Source: Purshia tridentata
Taxonomy: Eukaryota > Streptophyta > Magnoliopsida > Rosales > Rosaceae
Direction: 5' to 3'
NCBI GenBank assembly: GCA_003254885.1
Contig: QANT01004135.1
Coordinates: 1 to 64,000, forward strand
Length of the DNA: 64,000 nucleotides
The notes below the pieces were generated by a model. That model saw only the letters and a list, made by a program, of their open reading frames with translations. It had not been told where the DNA came from and did no database searches. Below, in pieces: positions 47,040-58,909 of this stretch. The position numbers and the translations under genes were made by a program. Position 1 is the stretch's first letter; each line of letters opens with the position of its first letter.

Positions 47040-48644
47040 GTTTGCATTCCCCAAATAAAAAAGTGCATGTCATATGCCAATTTATGGCCCACGAATTGTA
47101 TCCAAGCTTAAAAATTAGGTCTTAATGTGACTATTATACTAAGAGGGTCAATTTGGTTAATTTGATCATCGAATGATGCTAGATTTATGTCTTCTTGTAT
47201 TTTGGAGCTAATTGATTTATTGCTACTTCTTTACTATTATAAAGTCAAGAGAATAATTTGGTATTACAGACTTTCCAATAATAATATTGCCCAAACTTTA
47301 TATATAATGCCTACCATTAATTACAGCTTATCGTACGTCTATGTTAGATTGCGACCTATTGGCGGGCCGGGTCTGATGAGATTGAGTACGTACATCAAGC
47401 GATGCATGAATTCATCCTTCTAGTTCACAGATACATGCATTAATTAATTCCTTCTGTTTCATATTTTGTGTCAGCGGAGCTAGCTAGCAAGATGGAAGAT
47501 GATAATTAAGTTCGATCATAATTAATTATTAATGTGACAAGAACATTCCATCAATCCATCTTATAATCTCAAATCATACACTAGAATGAAATTAAGATGC
47601 CTAATTAAGTCTAACCCACAACAATATATATCGTTTCCATAATTGTTATATAACTTTACCATCAAGCTAGCTTAGCTAGAAGTTTAAATAATATCTGGAA
47701 GATGCTTTACAGTAATTATATATATGGAACTTGGTTTAGGTACACGATCCCAAATTACAAATATATGCTAAGATTAAGGCTGACTGAAACATATCTAGCC
47801 ACTTACTGTTGTATAAACTTAATTATTAGAGCATGTTTACTAGATTAGAATTGGAGTGAGCAGAAATCGGAGTGAGCAAGAATCAGAATAAGCATGAATC
47901 AAAATGAGAATGAAAATAAAGTTGATTTTCATAAATACCTTTACTAAATAGTAAGAATCGGAATTTAATTGAGTTTGATTGCAAAAATGCCCTTAATTAT
48001 ACAACCTTCATTATATTTCTATCAAATATTTATTAATCACAATTTTTTAAATTATAAATATTCATTTTACTACAAATAAATCTCACCTCAATATTTTTCA
48101 AAATATAAATTTTTATACTTATTATTATTATTTATAATATTAATGTGATATTGAGGTAGGACCGTAAGATTTAATATATTTTAGTATAAGATATTAGTAT
48201 AATTAACTTATCTAAAGGAGAGTAAAAAATGTGGTATATTAAAATAAAGGGAATTTAATATTAGTATGATATTAATATAATTTATCTAAAATAAGGGTAT
48301 TTTTGAGTTTTCATTAAAAATGTGGGTGCATTTTGGAAATGAAAAAATTTACTTCCATTCCCCTTCCCGCAATCCGGCCCCCTAAGGAGTCCCAATAATC
48401 CAAAATCAAGAATCTCATTCCTGATTTTGGTGGGTCCCATCTCGATCCATTCCCATAATTTTTCCCTAAGTTAACAAACAAAGTAATGTGAGTAGGAATG
48501 ATTTTCATGTGTTGATTTCCTACTCTCAATAGGTAAAACATTCCCAAACCACGGAAGGAGTTTTGGAATTTGGGAATGTATTGGAATGGGAATCATGTGG
48601 GAAAAACATTCCAGCCACTTCCAAATTTCCAACTAGAATTTTTT
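47040..48644. other. Spacer with MITE-like remnants
   Basis: From 47829 'GAGCATGTTTACTAGATTAG' leads into repeated words GGAGTGAGCA and AGAATGAGAATG. At 48350-48600 come CATTCCC, CCTAAGTTAACAAACAAAGT and GGAATG words, the typical vocabulary of a widespread plant MITE class. I could not match two ends, so no boundaries are given. Confidence 0.35.
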
Positions 48645-48790
48645 GGAATCATGTGGGCGTTTTTTCCCACTCGATCCCAATAGACAAAACATTCCAGTTA
48701 AAAATTTGGAATCATGTGGGCGTTTTTTCCCACTCGATCCCAATAAACAAAACATTCCAGTTGGAAATTTGGAATCATGTGGGCGTTTTG
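48645..48790. repeat. 63-bp minisatellite, two full units and a partial third
   Basis: Units 48645-48707 and 48708-48770 are nearly identical, each opening GGAATCATGTGGGCGTTTTT and holding CCCACTCGATCCCAATA; a third unit breaks off at about 48790. A degenerate earlier copy starts near 48590. The unit length is a multiple of three, which is why an open frame runs across it; that frame is not considered a gene. Confidence 0.88.
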
Positions 48791-51700
48791 TTTTTTTCTC
48801 TTGGTTATAATTCTTTTGTCAAAGATTCTTGCTTCTTTTTTTCTTTTTTCTTTTTATTTTGTCAAAGAATAAAACGTTAATTAAGAGAGAGGTGACATCT
48901 TGTTTTGGTCTGAAATATTTGGTGGCATTTTGCGTACGTATACGACATTAATTCTACATTCGATCATTTGGAAAACAGGTTCAATATATACAATAAAATA
49001 TTTGTAATATTCTGTGCCTTAACCAATCCTAAAGAGAGTTAATTTGAATATATGTTAGATGTTTCAATCATGTATGTTGATTAACTGATCACCTCTAACA
49101 TCAATGCCAAAACACAGCTTACTCATGTCAATTTTCGTGACCCATTTGTTTTTTCTTTTTCCAAAAAAAAAAAACAAAAGTGAGATGTCTAAAAAGTATT
49201 GTCAGTTTGTTTTATATGAAAGGTATTCGATCGAACTTGAGATCTACGTCGCAACTTGTGGAAATAAATATAAAATTGAAAGTTAAGATGGATTAATTGA
49301 GTTTTTAAGTGAAAAAATATAAAATTAAGGCAAGAGGGGGCCGGACTGAAGAGATGATGGCAATTAGAGAACTGGAGGCTTGCCACACACTTATTGCGTC
49401 ATAACAGGCGCACTTTGAGTTTCAGCAATCACATCACCTTAAATATTGATTTTTATGTTTTCTTTTTAACGTATCATCGTCATATATATATATATATATA
49501 AATTCTCTACTTAATATATATTTGTTCATGATTTGTCACAAATTCACAATACACCTCATTTGATGAATCTTAGAGATCATATATCCATCATAATATATAT
49601 ATTATATACAGTTAACAATTAACAACAAACAATGAAGAAGAGATGAATGAAGTGATGTATATGATGTAATATTAATGCAAAAAAGAAAAAGAAAAAAGAA
49701 AAAAAGAAAAGAAAAGATGGAAGTGATGAAGTAATTAGATGAGATGTCGAGAGCAGGTTAGTGAAAGGTGGTTGGCGAGTCAATTAGTCTCCCAGAAACT
49801 CATGATTAGGCATAGAATTCAGGGAAATAATGCTCATGATTATGGGCAAGACACATGAAGCTCGATAGGGCCTGCTAAGCTCATAACAGAAAAATCTCCA
49901 TGTAATATTATTGGTGCCTTCCTAGTGCTTCCGTTATTTTTGTCATTCTCTGTGTTTCAGATTTGAGCATGAGCAAGACTCAGACTCATCACTTACCACT
50001 AAACTCTTCAGCAACTGGGCAATTAGCCATGTCGGTAATTACACTCAAACCCCATTATTGCCACTTCTAGTGACTTAGGTTGTTAAATGTTCATTGACTT
50101 ACACATACTTATATAATTTAATTAACATTTAAACATAAATAACAAAAATACTATGGTAGTTGGTCTTCTTTTTTTAGTATCATCGATCTCACTGTGATAT
50201 GGCGTATAATCTAGCTCACTTCATAATGCAATTTTATCTTAGTCTCCCAACTAATGCTGCCACGTTTTGTCCATTATGATTAGTTTTTTTTTCCTATTCT
50301 TTAAAAAGTCATGCAAGTCAATTTACTTTATATTAATTACGCAAATTATGGTGCAGGTGGCATCATTAATTTAAACTTGCCACTTGGTAATAAGGGAGGG
50401 GAGGAGGAACAGATGGAGAAGATATCGAGGAAAGAAAAAATGAATGAGTAATTATATACTTTTGTTTGGATCCATGTAACTATATATCTCCGTACGTCAT
50501 TTTTTGGAAGATGCTAAAAGCCTAAAATTGCCAGCTGTACCTTAATTTTTGCATTTATATATCGATCACTATATATTAACCTTTGATCTGAAGACGTAAC
50601 CAACGATGAACAGCTTCTGTACGTTCACCAGCACAAAATTAAAAACAACGTAACACAAATACTTGTCCCACGTGCCAAACGTGCATATATCACTTCAGTA
50701 CTACTCATCACTCGTATATCTTATATATATGAATCAGGCAATGCATGAACATGATCGAGCTTCTCACAATTAATTAATTAATTTGTTTGTAGAACTGAAT
50801 TTTGTCCTAATTAAGTTTGATTTGAGGTACGCCTTCTAACAATCTTAATTTAAATATGTTGTCTCCTATCTCAAGACAACTACGACCCTAGCTAGCAATA
50901 CCATGAAGTAATATACTCATAATTGACCATATATGTATATACTAGTCTTCATTTTCCTATATATTTAGGTCATTGACATTAGGCTTCCATTTTGTGATAG
51001 CGGCTGTAATTAAATAATCTCAATCCATGCATTTGACTGTTTTGTAATAAAGCATATTATATATTTAACCCACTTTTGCTTTATTATAGTGTTGCTTAAT
51101 ATATATATGAATGTGATTTACAGATTGTTTGATTATCAATAAAATAAAAGATTCATTAGATATTTAGATGTCATGTACAATATTTACATTCGAAGAAAAT
51201 ATATGCGAAAGGGCCAATATATTCACACGTAGCATTGATGTGGGTGTCAAGTGTAAAGTGTAACCTACCCCATATATATATATGCATGCAGCTGATGAAG
51301 AATAGGAGCACATGGGAAGTGTAGTTGATGTAATATATGTGCCCCAGCATTTCCGATTGATATAGCATGTACTTGTCATTCATTTGCAGAGTTTGTTTAT
51401 ACCCAAAACACATAGACACTACCTCTCTTTCATTATGATCATTTAGCATTCTCTAGCTCGTTTTAAATTTGTCCATGATTGTGTTCATTATATTGTGGAG
51501 CCTCGCTCACAGTTGGTGGCCACTACATATACAATCTTCGCACCTTTAATTTAATTTATAATGTGAGTAATTAATTAATAGGAGATCCACATTCCTAGTT
51601 AGAAATTTAACAACTCATTAGTTAGTCTTTTTTGAGAAAATATCTCATATTAAAAAACGATAATATTGTCATAGTAATTTATAAGGAGTTTAGTTGTTTC

Positions 51701-52640
51701 ACTTATTACTAATTAATTTTGGATTAAATGCTTTAATATTTTTCTTATAGTATCAGCATTGAGCACCAAGTTATACATGCATGAGACCCAATAATTACAG
51801 TTACTCCCCACGTCATTACAGACGTATTTGAGAAAAAAGATGCCACGTTAGAAAAAAAAAAAAATGACCTTGCAGAAAAAGCCATGATGTCTTTTATATG
51901 GCAGGGGACCACTGAAAGCTCAGTGCCTCCGACCCCATCATCTCTGTCTCTCTCTCTCTCTCTCCCTCTTTCCCCTATTGTCGTTGAGGTGGTTGCACAA
52001 ATAAAACGAGAGAGAGAGAGAGAGAGAGATTCTCTTGAGATTAGGCCATGAGGGATGGAGAGGACAGTGTGGTGGTTTTAGAGGTGCTTTTCAATTAGAT
52101 ATTAAGGTCGAAGGTCATAGTTGAGATGTGGGCGTACCCCCCGCACACCACTGACTTTATAATAATAATAATATATAATAGTATTAGTAATAATAATAAT
52201 AATATTGTTACCTCTATAACGCATGTTTCAGTGGACCCTATTTTGTTACCTATATTAGTGTGGGCCACACATACCCTTACCCTTTTCTCTCTCTAGTCTC
52301 TAGCTAGTTTAGGTGGTTGGCTCTTCTTCAAGGGCCTTGGACCCTACCCTAAGTACACTAATAGCCATGATACCTAAGCCTTTTTCCATGCATTTTTGGA
52401 CCTTCATATGCCCTACTCTTATTATAAATTATCATGACTGCGCTACCCCTTTTACGAACCAACACTGCCCTTCTTAATCTTATTGTGTCCTTCACTTCAC
52501 TTAACTTTTCTCTCTCTCTCTCTCTCTACTATTCTTCATATTCTAGCTTTTTCTTTGATTGTTAATTTGGTTTTCTGGGTTTTCAGTACACATATATTTT
52601 ACAAATTTTGTGCTAGCTAGCTATATCTTATTAGCTAATA
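48791..52640. other. Long spacer and promoter of the NAC gene
   Basis: AT-rich with an A/G run at 49679-49718, (AT)n near 49483-49500, and simple repeats clustered close to the NAC gene. A TATA-like TTATAAAT at about 52422 and CT-rich sequence at 52508-52530 suit a leader of roughly 190 bases. No other gene was recognised. Confidence 0.45.
51947..52203. repeat. Cluster of simple repeats in the NAC upstream region
   Basis: (TC)9 at about 51947-51964, (AG)10 at 52009-52029 and (TAA)n at 52158-52203 lie within 260 bases, 440-690 bases before the ATG. The CT run is followed by its AG complement 45 bases later, so the two could pair as a hairpin. Confidence 0.8.
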
Positions 52641-54167
52641 ATGGGTACTGAGGATCATATGAATCTATCTATAAATGGTCAGTCGCAAGTGCCTCCTGGA
52701 TTTCGGTTCCACCCAACCGAAGAGGAGCTTCTGCACTACTATCTTCGCAAGAAGGTGGCCTTTGAGAGGATTGATCTTGATGTCATTCGAGAAGTTGATC
52801 TTAATAAGCTTGAACCATGGGACATTCAAGGTACGTAGCTTGATTCATTGCCCTTATCTTATAGTGTTTGATGAAATGCCTTAGTATTAATTTGTCGTTC
52901 ATTTGAGATATCCTGCAGAGAAGTGCAAGATAGGTTCCACCCCACAAAATGATTGGTACTTCTTCAGCCACAAAGACAAGAAATACCCAACAGGAACTCG
53001 AACCAACCGTGCCACAGCCGCTGGGTTTTGGAAGGCCACAGGCAGAGATAAGATCATCTACAGCGGGATTAAAAGAATTGGGTTGAGAAAGACGCTTGTG
53101 TTTTATAAGGGCCGAGCTCCTCATGGCCAAAAGTCCGATTGGATCATGCACGAATATAGGCTCGATGAAAGCACCACACATGAAACCAACGTAAGCCATT
53201 TTCTTGTCGGACTATCAACTCGAACCATTATTTAGTAGAGTTTTATTTATTGTGCGATTCTGCTTAATAGTATATACCAGATATCTGAATGTTTCTATGT
53301 GCTTATATACAGGTTTCTAGTTCGATGGGGGAGTCGATGGGGGAAGATGGGTGGGTGGTTTGCAGGGTATTCAAGAAGAAGAATTATCAGAAAGCTTTAG
53401 AGAGCCCGAAAGCCTCCTACTCCATGGACTCGAACAGCCAAATTTCTCCTTCAGGTCCAAGAAACGACCATGGGGTTCTCGATCAGATACTTCTGTACAT
53501 GGGAAGGACTTGCAAGCTTGAAAACAATGAATCTTTATCCAACCTTAACATGATCTCAGAGAGGTTCATGGGCAGTGATCATCATGCTCTTCATGACAGA
53601 TTTATGCACCTCCCAAGACTGGAGAGCCCATCTACTCTCCCCACACTCTCCTTTGATCATCATCACCATCATCATGAGGACCGTAGCACCTTCAGACCTT
53701 CCTATCAGGCCCTTGATGAGATGCTCATAGAAACTGATCATCATCATCATCAACATCAAGATCATCATCTTCATCATGAACCTTCTCCAACCAACCAACC
53801 CAGTGGCTGTGACAACAACGACCCAGTTGATGAGCATGTTGAGCCCAAAACCTCAAGGCTTAATGACTGGGCTACCCTTGAACGGCTTGTGGCGTCCCAA
53901 CTCAATGGCCAAGAAGATCAGACTTCCAAGCACCTGTCCTGCTTTGGCGACCCCAACATGTCTACTTTTTGCGCTTCTCCTCCTCATCCTATCAATGATA
54001 TTCAAGACCATGATGTACAATTATCATATCCATACCTACGTTCCAGTAGAATATCATCCCATAATCAATCCCAAGTATACAACAGCGACAACGATCTTTG
54101 GAGCTTCACCAAATCCTCGTCATCGCCGTCGTCATCATCTGACCCATTATGCCATTTGTCGGTATAA
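52641..54167 (+). CDS. NST3: NAC transcription factor, SND1/NST3 type (secondary wall master switch)
   Basis: Three exons, 52641-52830, 52919-53190 and 53313-54167, giving 438 residues. The NAC domain spans about residues 16-181: [20 protein letters not shown] (A), [20 protein letters not shown] (B), [20 protein letters not shown] and [15 protein letters not shown] (C), [20 protein letters not shown] and MHEYRLD (D), [15 protein letters not shown] (E). The N-terminal [15 protein letters not shown] is typical of the NST group. In the C-terminal part, LDQILLYM at 210-217, [14 protein letters not shown] and the ending DLWSFT...DPLCHLSV match SND1/NST3 more closely than NST1. These factors switch on secondary wall programmes in fibres through MYB46-type regulators. 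Both introns sit at the standard NAC positions. Unusual features are two histidine-rich tracts, at 270-275 and 297-309. The ortholog call is by similarity only. Confidence 0.9.
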
Positions 54168-57100
54168 CTGAGGCACTTGAACCAAACTATACGTACGTAC
54201 CATGCATAGTAGCTTAATCTTTAAGGACTATAAGTATATGTTTACACTTTACAGATATATATACTTTGTATCCATCAATAAATATAAATAAATAATCAAA
54301 TTAGGTGATGATTGAGATAGTGTGGCAGTGTCAACCATTATCTTTCTTGAATAAATATGTCTTCCATTGAACTTGATTTGTTGTCGAATTTTGGGGGAGC
54401 TGTCACATGCATGCTCCTAATTTCTTACTTGTAATTATAACCTTAGGTTAATTCATTGTGCTCTAACCCTTGTTTAGTTAATTAATTGCCTGCATTGAAA
54501 CTCTATGATCTTGATGAGTTAATATAATAGCATTATATATGTTGACTTTTGATCAATTATACATCCTTGTGTCAATAGTAAATCAGTACGATGTTATATA
54601 TATCATATGTCTTCGTTATATCTTTCATATATATTATATTTCTAATGAATCTTAATTTTAAGCTAGAGAGATAAATGCCAATTATGAACTAAATATAAGT
54701 GGTAGCTAGACTGGTAGTAGATGAATATCAATATATAATTGGTATAAGATCACATTGGTAAAGGGTCATTCCAACAAATCATGAATTTGTTATTGTTGTT
54801 TCCATTAACAGTAAAGCTGAGATCCCGGGGTTATTTCACACCTTGACCTAACCAACGCGTACCAAAAAATATATGGGAAAAGCAACCACCTTTACCAATA
54901 AGCAGTAGAGCATGAAAGTCATATGGAATTAATCGCATGTCTCATATAATACACTCCTTTCTTCTTTCCTTTCTTATTAAAATATTATATGATATATAAA
55001 CCGTGTATATATAAGCGTCATAAAAAAAATAATTAATTTTATCTTAAAAATTGATCGTATATAGCCATATAGGTAATTGAAAAAATGGTAATTATAAAAG
55101 AAGTAACTAGAAAATTGTGCCTTGATTGAATGAAATGTGTATGTATGAAACTGTAGAAGCAGAGATAATTTCCCTCGTCTGAAATAAATGTGTGTGCCTA
55201 ATAATGGACCGGTCACCATGCAAATTAAGAAGCTAAATAATACTAATTAATTAGTAGCATTAATATGTCGTACACTTGTACTGCGTGAGACTTGAGGCCA
55301 CATCAAATTAAATTATAGACTAAAAACAAATTCATTAAAAAGGAGAAGGGTTTTACTAGGTATTTGCACGTGGGTCGCGGATCGCGTATGTCCACTCTAG
55401 CCTTGTCTAGCGGAGCTGAGGTGTGTTTCGCGTTACTGCTATCAATGCCTGCTCCACAGCATTGTAAATTTTGGAGTGCTATGGTAATGTTTATTAATGG
55501 TGAGTTAAATATATATATTTTTTATTATAAGTTACAAATTTTTTTATCACTATTGAAAGCTATATTTATAGCTTATTCCATTTGCAAAAGGACAATTTAT
55601 AAAAAAGAAAAATAGAAAGTGTTTTTTTGACTGATATGGGTCGGTTTACATCCAACAAGACCATAATTGAAGTATAATTTATATGTTTAAATTTGAACAT
55701 GCCATATGTAAGAGGTATATATTTTGTATGTTTATAAAACAAAAGATATAGATATAAAGATGTATATACCTAATTGATAGATATAAAAGATATATGAAGT
55801 GAATCTGAATATCATCATAGGGCGATGTTTGTTGAGCTAATTTAAAATTGTGTTATTCAGCATTTTAATCGTTTATGCCGATAGAAATGTTTGCAAAGAT
55901 ATGTATTGATGCAGCTGATCATTAATCTAGTCCACCTGGCCCCATATCACACGCTAATTATGGGGAAAAGGTAACTTTCTATGCAGTACTTTTTAATTTT
56001 TTATGCTGATTAGTGACTTTTATGGACTGCTAATGCCTGAATGAATAATCGTAGAAAATAAATTGAAAAAAATATTTATAATTAAAGATTTGAATGTATG
56101 GGATGATCCCAGTGGTCATGTCAAGCTAGAAAAAGAGGACGTGATCGGGCATGGGCAGTGAGATTTGGATCAAATTTGTCGGAGAAACATGTAGTTAATT
56201 AAATTAGTTTAATTAGCACATTAATCATTTATCATTGAATGCAATATTTCTTTTTTAATTGGTATATTAGTAATTAATTGTTGACTTGACACAGAAGATG
56301 CTTTTGCCATCTCTTAAAGCAATGCAAGAACAAACCACAGTGATCGATCTCGACGGAGCAAATCATACAACAGAAATTAAGACCAGATTTTTAATATAGA
56401 TCAATTGACGAATTGATAATGGTGTAGACTTGTGGACTACAATAATTAATACCTGATGAAGAACTTACATGGAGGATGATAAAATAAAGCAATGAAAAAG
56501 GAAAAAAAATCGTTTGCAATCTGATGGCACCTACTGGCCACACGTGCATGCATATAAAATGTTCCAGTTGAGAACCAATTAACACTGTATTTAAGTATAT
56601 TGATGACATGCTGATTACTTGGTGATGCAGTTTTGGAAAATTAATATTAATATAACATTTGGTGGTAGGACTATTTAATTAATTTGATGGTCATCTGCAT
56701 AAAGTGTGTGTCAAATTATGTTACAATGACTTATGAAACATCATGCATATATGGCAATTGGCATCATTAGATTTCTACTGCAATACCAAGATTTCAATTT
56801 TTGGACGAATGGGAGGCATAATTTTGTCGTTGAATATATAATTAACAAGTACTGTTCATAGTAGTTGAAGTTGATTGTTATTGTGAAGGAGCAAAGCTGA
56901 TTAATATTTGATTTTTGAAAGCATTAATTTTTCAGAAAATGAGCAAAAAGCTAGCAAAGCCATATATATATTTATATCATGTCAAATCCACAGTAATCCC
57001 CACAAGTACAGTAATAGCCAATCGGGGTTTCACCGACAGATCGAGAAAGGAATGAGTCATCTTGTTCATTATTGTTGTTCAAACCTTGCTACGTAAAATA

Positions 57101-57415
57101 ATTTCATTACCTTAATTCAGTAAAAAAGCTTAAGATATTTTAAATCATGCACGATTAATTATTTGGACATGCAACAACAACCTACCTTCATGCTTCGTAC
57201 GAAATTAGATCGATTCATATAAACTTATGGTTAATTATGTTGACAATTAACCACATATATAACTGGACTGGATTTAAAAGAGTGGTTAAAACTTAAAGCC
57301 AGATATATAGAGAAATTTGTGTCTATTGAAAAATTAACTTAATGTAGATGGAGCTTGAACCAGATTGCCACTTGAACTAAAAACTTATTAAAAAGGATAA
57401 ACTAAATTCTAAAAT
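54168..57415. other. AT-rich spacer downstream of the NAC gene
   Basis: The first 150 bases are probable 3' untranslated sequence. At 55355-55500 is a small GC-richer patch (CACGTGGGTCGCGGATCGCG) that may be an element end. No gene or RNA was recognised. Confidence 0.4.
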
Positions 57416-58006
57416 GGGGAGCGCTAGGGGGCCTCAAAATGACCTCAGTGACATGAAATTTCTATGTCGTAATTTTGTTTCATTAATTTAAAGTCACGTC
57501 ATAATTAATTGCCATGTTAGAATTTTTAAGGACATATCTACCCTTTTAATTAAATTTTATATTAAATTACAAACAATAAGATTAAATTAAAAAAAACTTA
57601 AAAACAATATACAGAAATATTGAAAAACATACAGAAATCACAATTATGTTTTTCTATATGTTTTTTAATTTTTTTGTATGTTTTTCAAATTTTTATATTT
57701 TTTTAATTAAAAGAGTAGTTATGTCATTAAAAATATTGATATGACAATTAAAATATGAAGTGGATAATTACAATTATGAAATAAAAACATACAGAAATCA
57801 CAATTATGTTTTTCTATATATTTTTTAATTTTTTTTGTATGTTTTTCAAATTTTTATATTTTTTTGATTAAAAGAGTAGTTATGTCATTAAAAATATTGA
57901 TGTGACAATTAAAATATGAAGTGGATAATTACAATTATGAAATGGAAATTCCACCTCATTGAGACAATTTTGAGACACCTCATTTTGAGGTCCAAAATCA
58001 TTTTCC
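57416..58006. mobile_element. MITE with 9-bp target duplication and internal 160-bp duplication
   Basis: The flanks TTCTAAAAT are identical at 57407-57415 and 58007-58015. The ends are imperfect inverted repeats: GGGGAGCGCTAGGGGGCCTC on the left, and on the complement of the right GGAAAATGATTTTGGACCTC, both followed by AAAATGA. GACATGAAATTTC on the left faces GGAAATTCCACCTCA on the right. Inside, a block of about 160 bp (57623-57782) is repeated directly at 57783-57942 with few differences. The 9-bp duplication suits a Mutator-like origin. There is no coding capacity. Confidence 0.72.
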
Positions 58007-58909
58007 TTCTAAAATAAGAAAAAAGTTTTAGCTATAATCCTAATATACCATTGGGACGGCCTAGGACCTAAATGTAAGGCATAGGTCCTACCCTTTTCAT
58101 TATGGGATGGGCTAGGTTAGTTCATAATATTGGGCCGTCTGACATAAGATTGGTCGTTGGGTCGCTGAGCCTCAAGCCCAGAATAAAATTGTTGGGACTG
58201 ATGCCATACACAACCGAGAGAGAGAGAGAGAGTTTTAACGGAAATGATAACAAATTTGACGAAATTGCCTTATTTGACACTTGAATAAAGTTGTAGGTCT
58301 AACAAATGCATTTTGAAATGGGAGTCTTGATTTGGCTCCTACACCTAAGTTGGAGTCCTTTTAAATATATTTTTTTATATTTACAATTGAGGGTAAAATA
58401 AGTTGTAAATAAATGTCAGAAAGCAAATTGGGGGTTTAAAAAGAAAAGAAAAAGAAAAAGAAAAAGGAAAGGGAAAGGCTTGACGGATATGAAAGCCCAA
58501 GTTTATTGGTCCACTTTGAGAGGTTTGGTAATAGAGGGATAGGAAGGCCCATTGGCCCAAATTATGCGAGAGTAGCGCAATAATTGGCGAGCCTCTTGTA
58601 ATAACCACACAATAAATTTGAATTAAATTTTAGCGCTCAAAGCTCGTGTGTGCTACGGACTACAGAGTACAGTCTACACATTTGAAAATTGAATGAAATG
58701 CTTCTTCCTCTTCCTTGATTTGGAAACCAAACCATAATTACTTTCCAATTCTAAAATAAAAAATATAAATAATAATAAACAATTCCACTCCAAAAAAGTC
58801 TTCTCTGTAACTCTCGGCCTTTTGTCTTCACTCTCACTCCTTCCTTTCATAACTCCACACTCCACTTTGAGCTCACGAACTTCGAGAAACGAAACCAGAG
58901 AACGAGAAC
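58007..58909. other. Upstream region of the glutaredoxin-like gene
   Basis: Contains (GA)n near 58198-58215 and an A/G run at 58438-58475. The last 150 bases, CT-rich around 58800-58900, look like a 5' leader. No other gene. Confidence 0.45.

Noticed and set aside
48563-48880. 105-codon open frame with repeated WNHVGVFSHSIPI
   Set aside because: It is the translation of the 63-bp minisatellite, whose unit is a multiple of three; no start context, codon bias or family match.
53556-53837. Antisense frame in the NAC gene with many methionines ([14 protein letters not shown])
   Set aside because: It is the reverse of the histidine CAT codons in the real exon.
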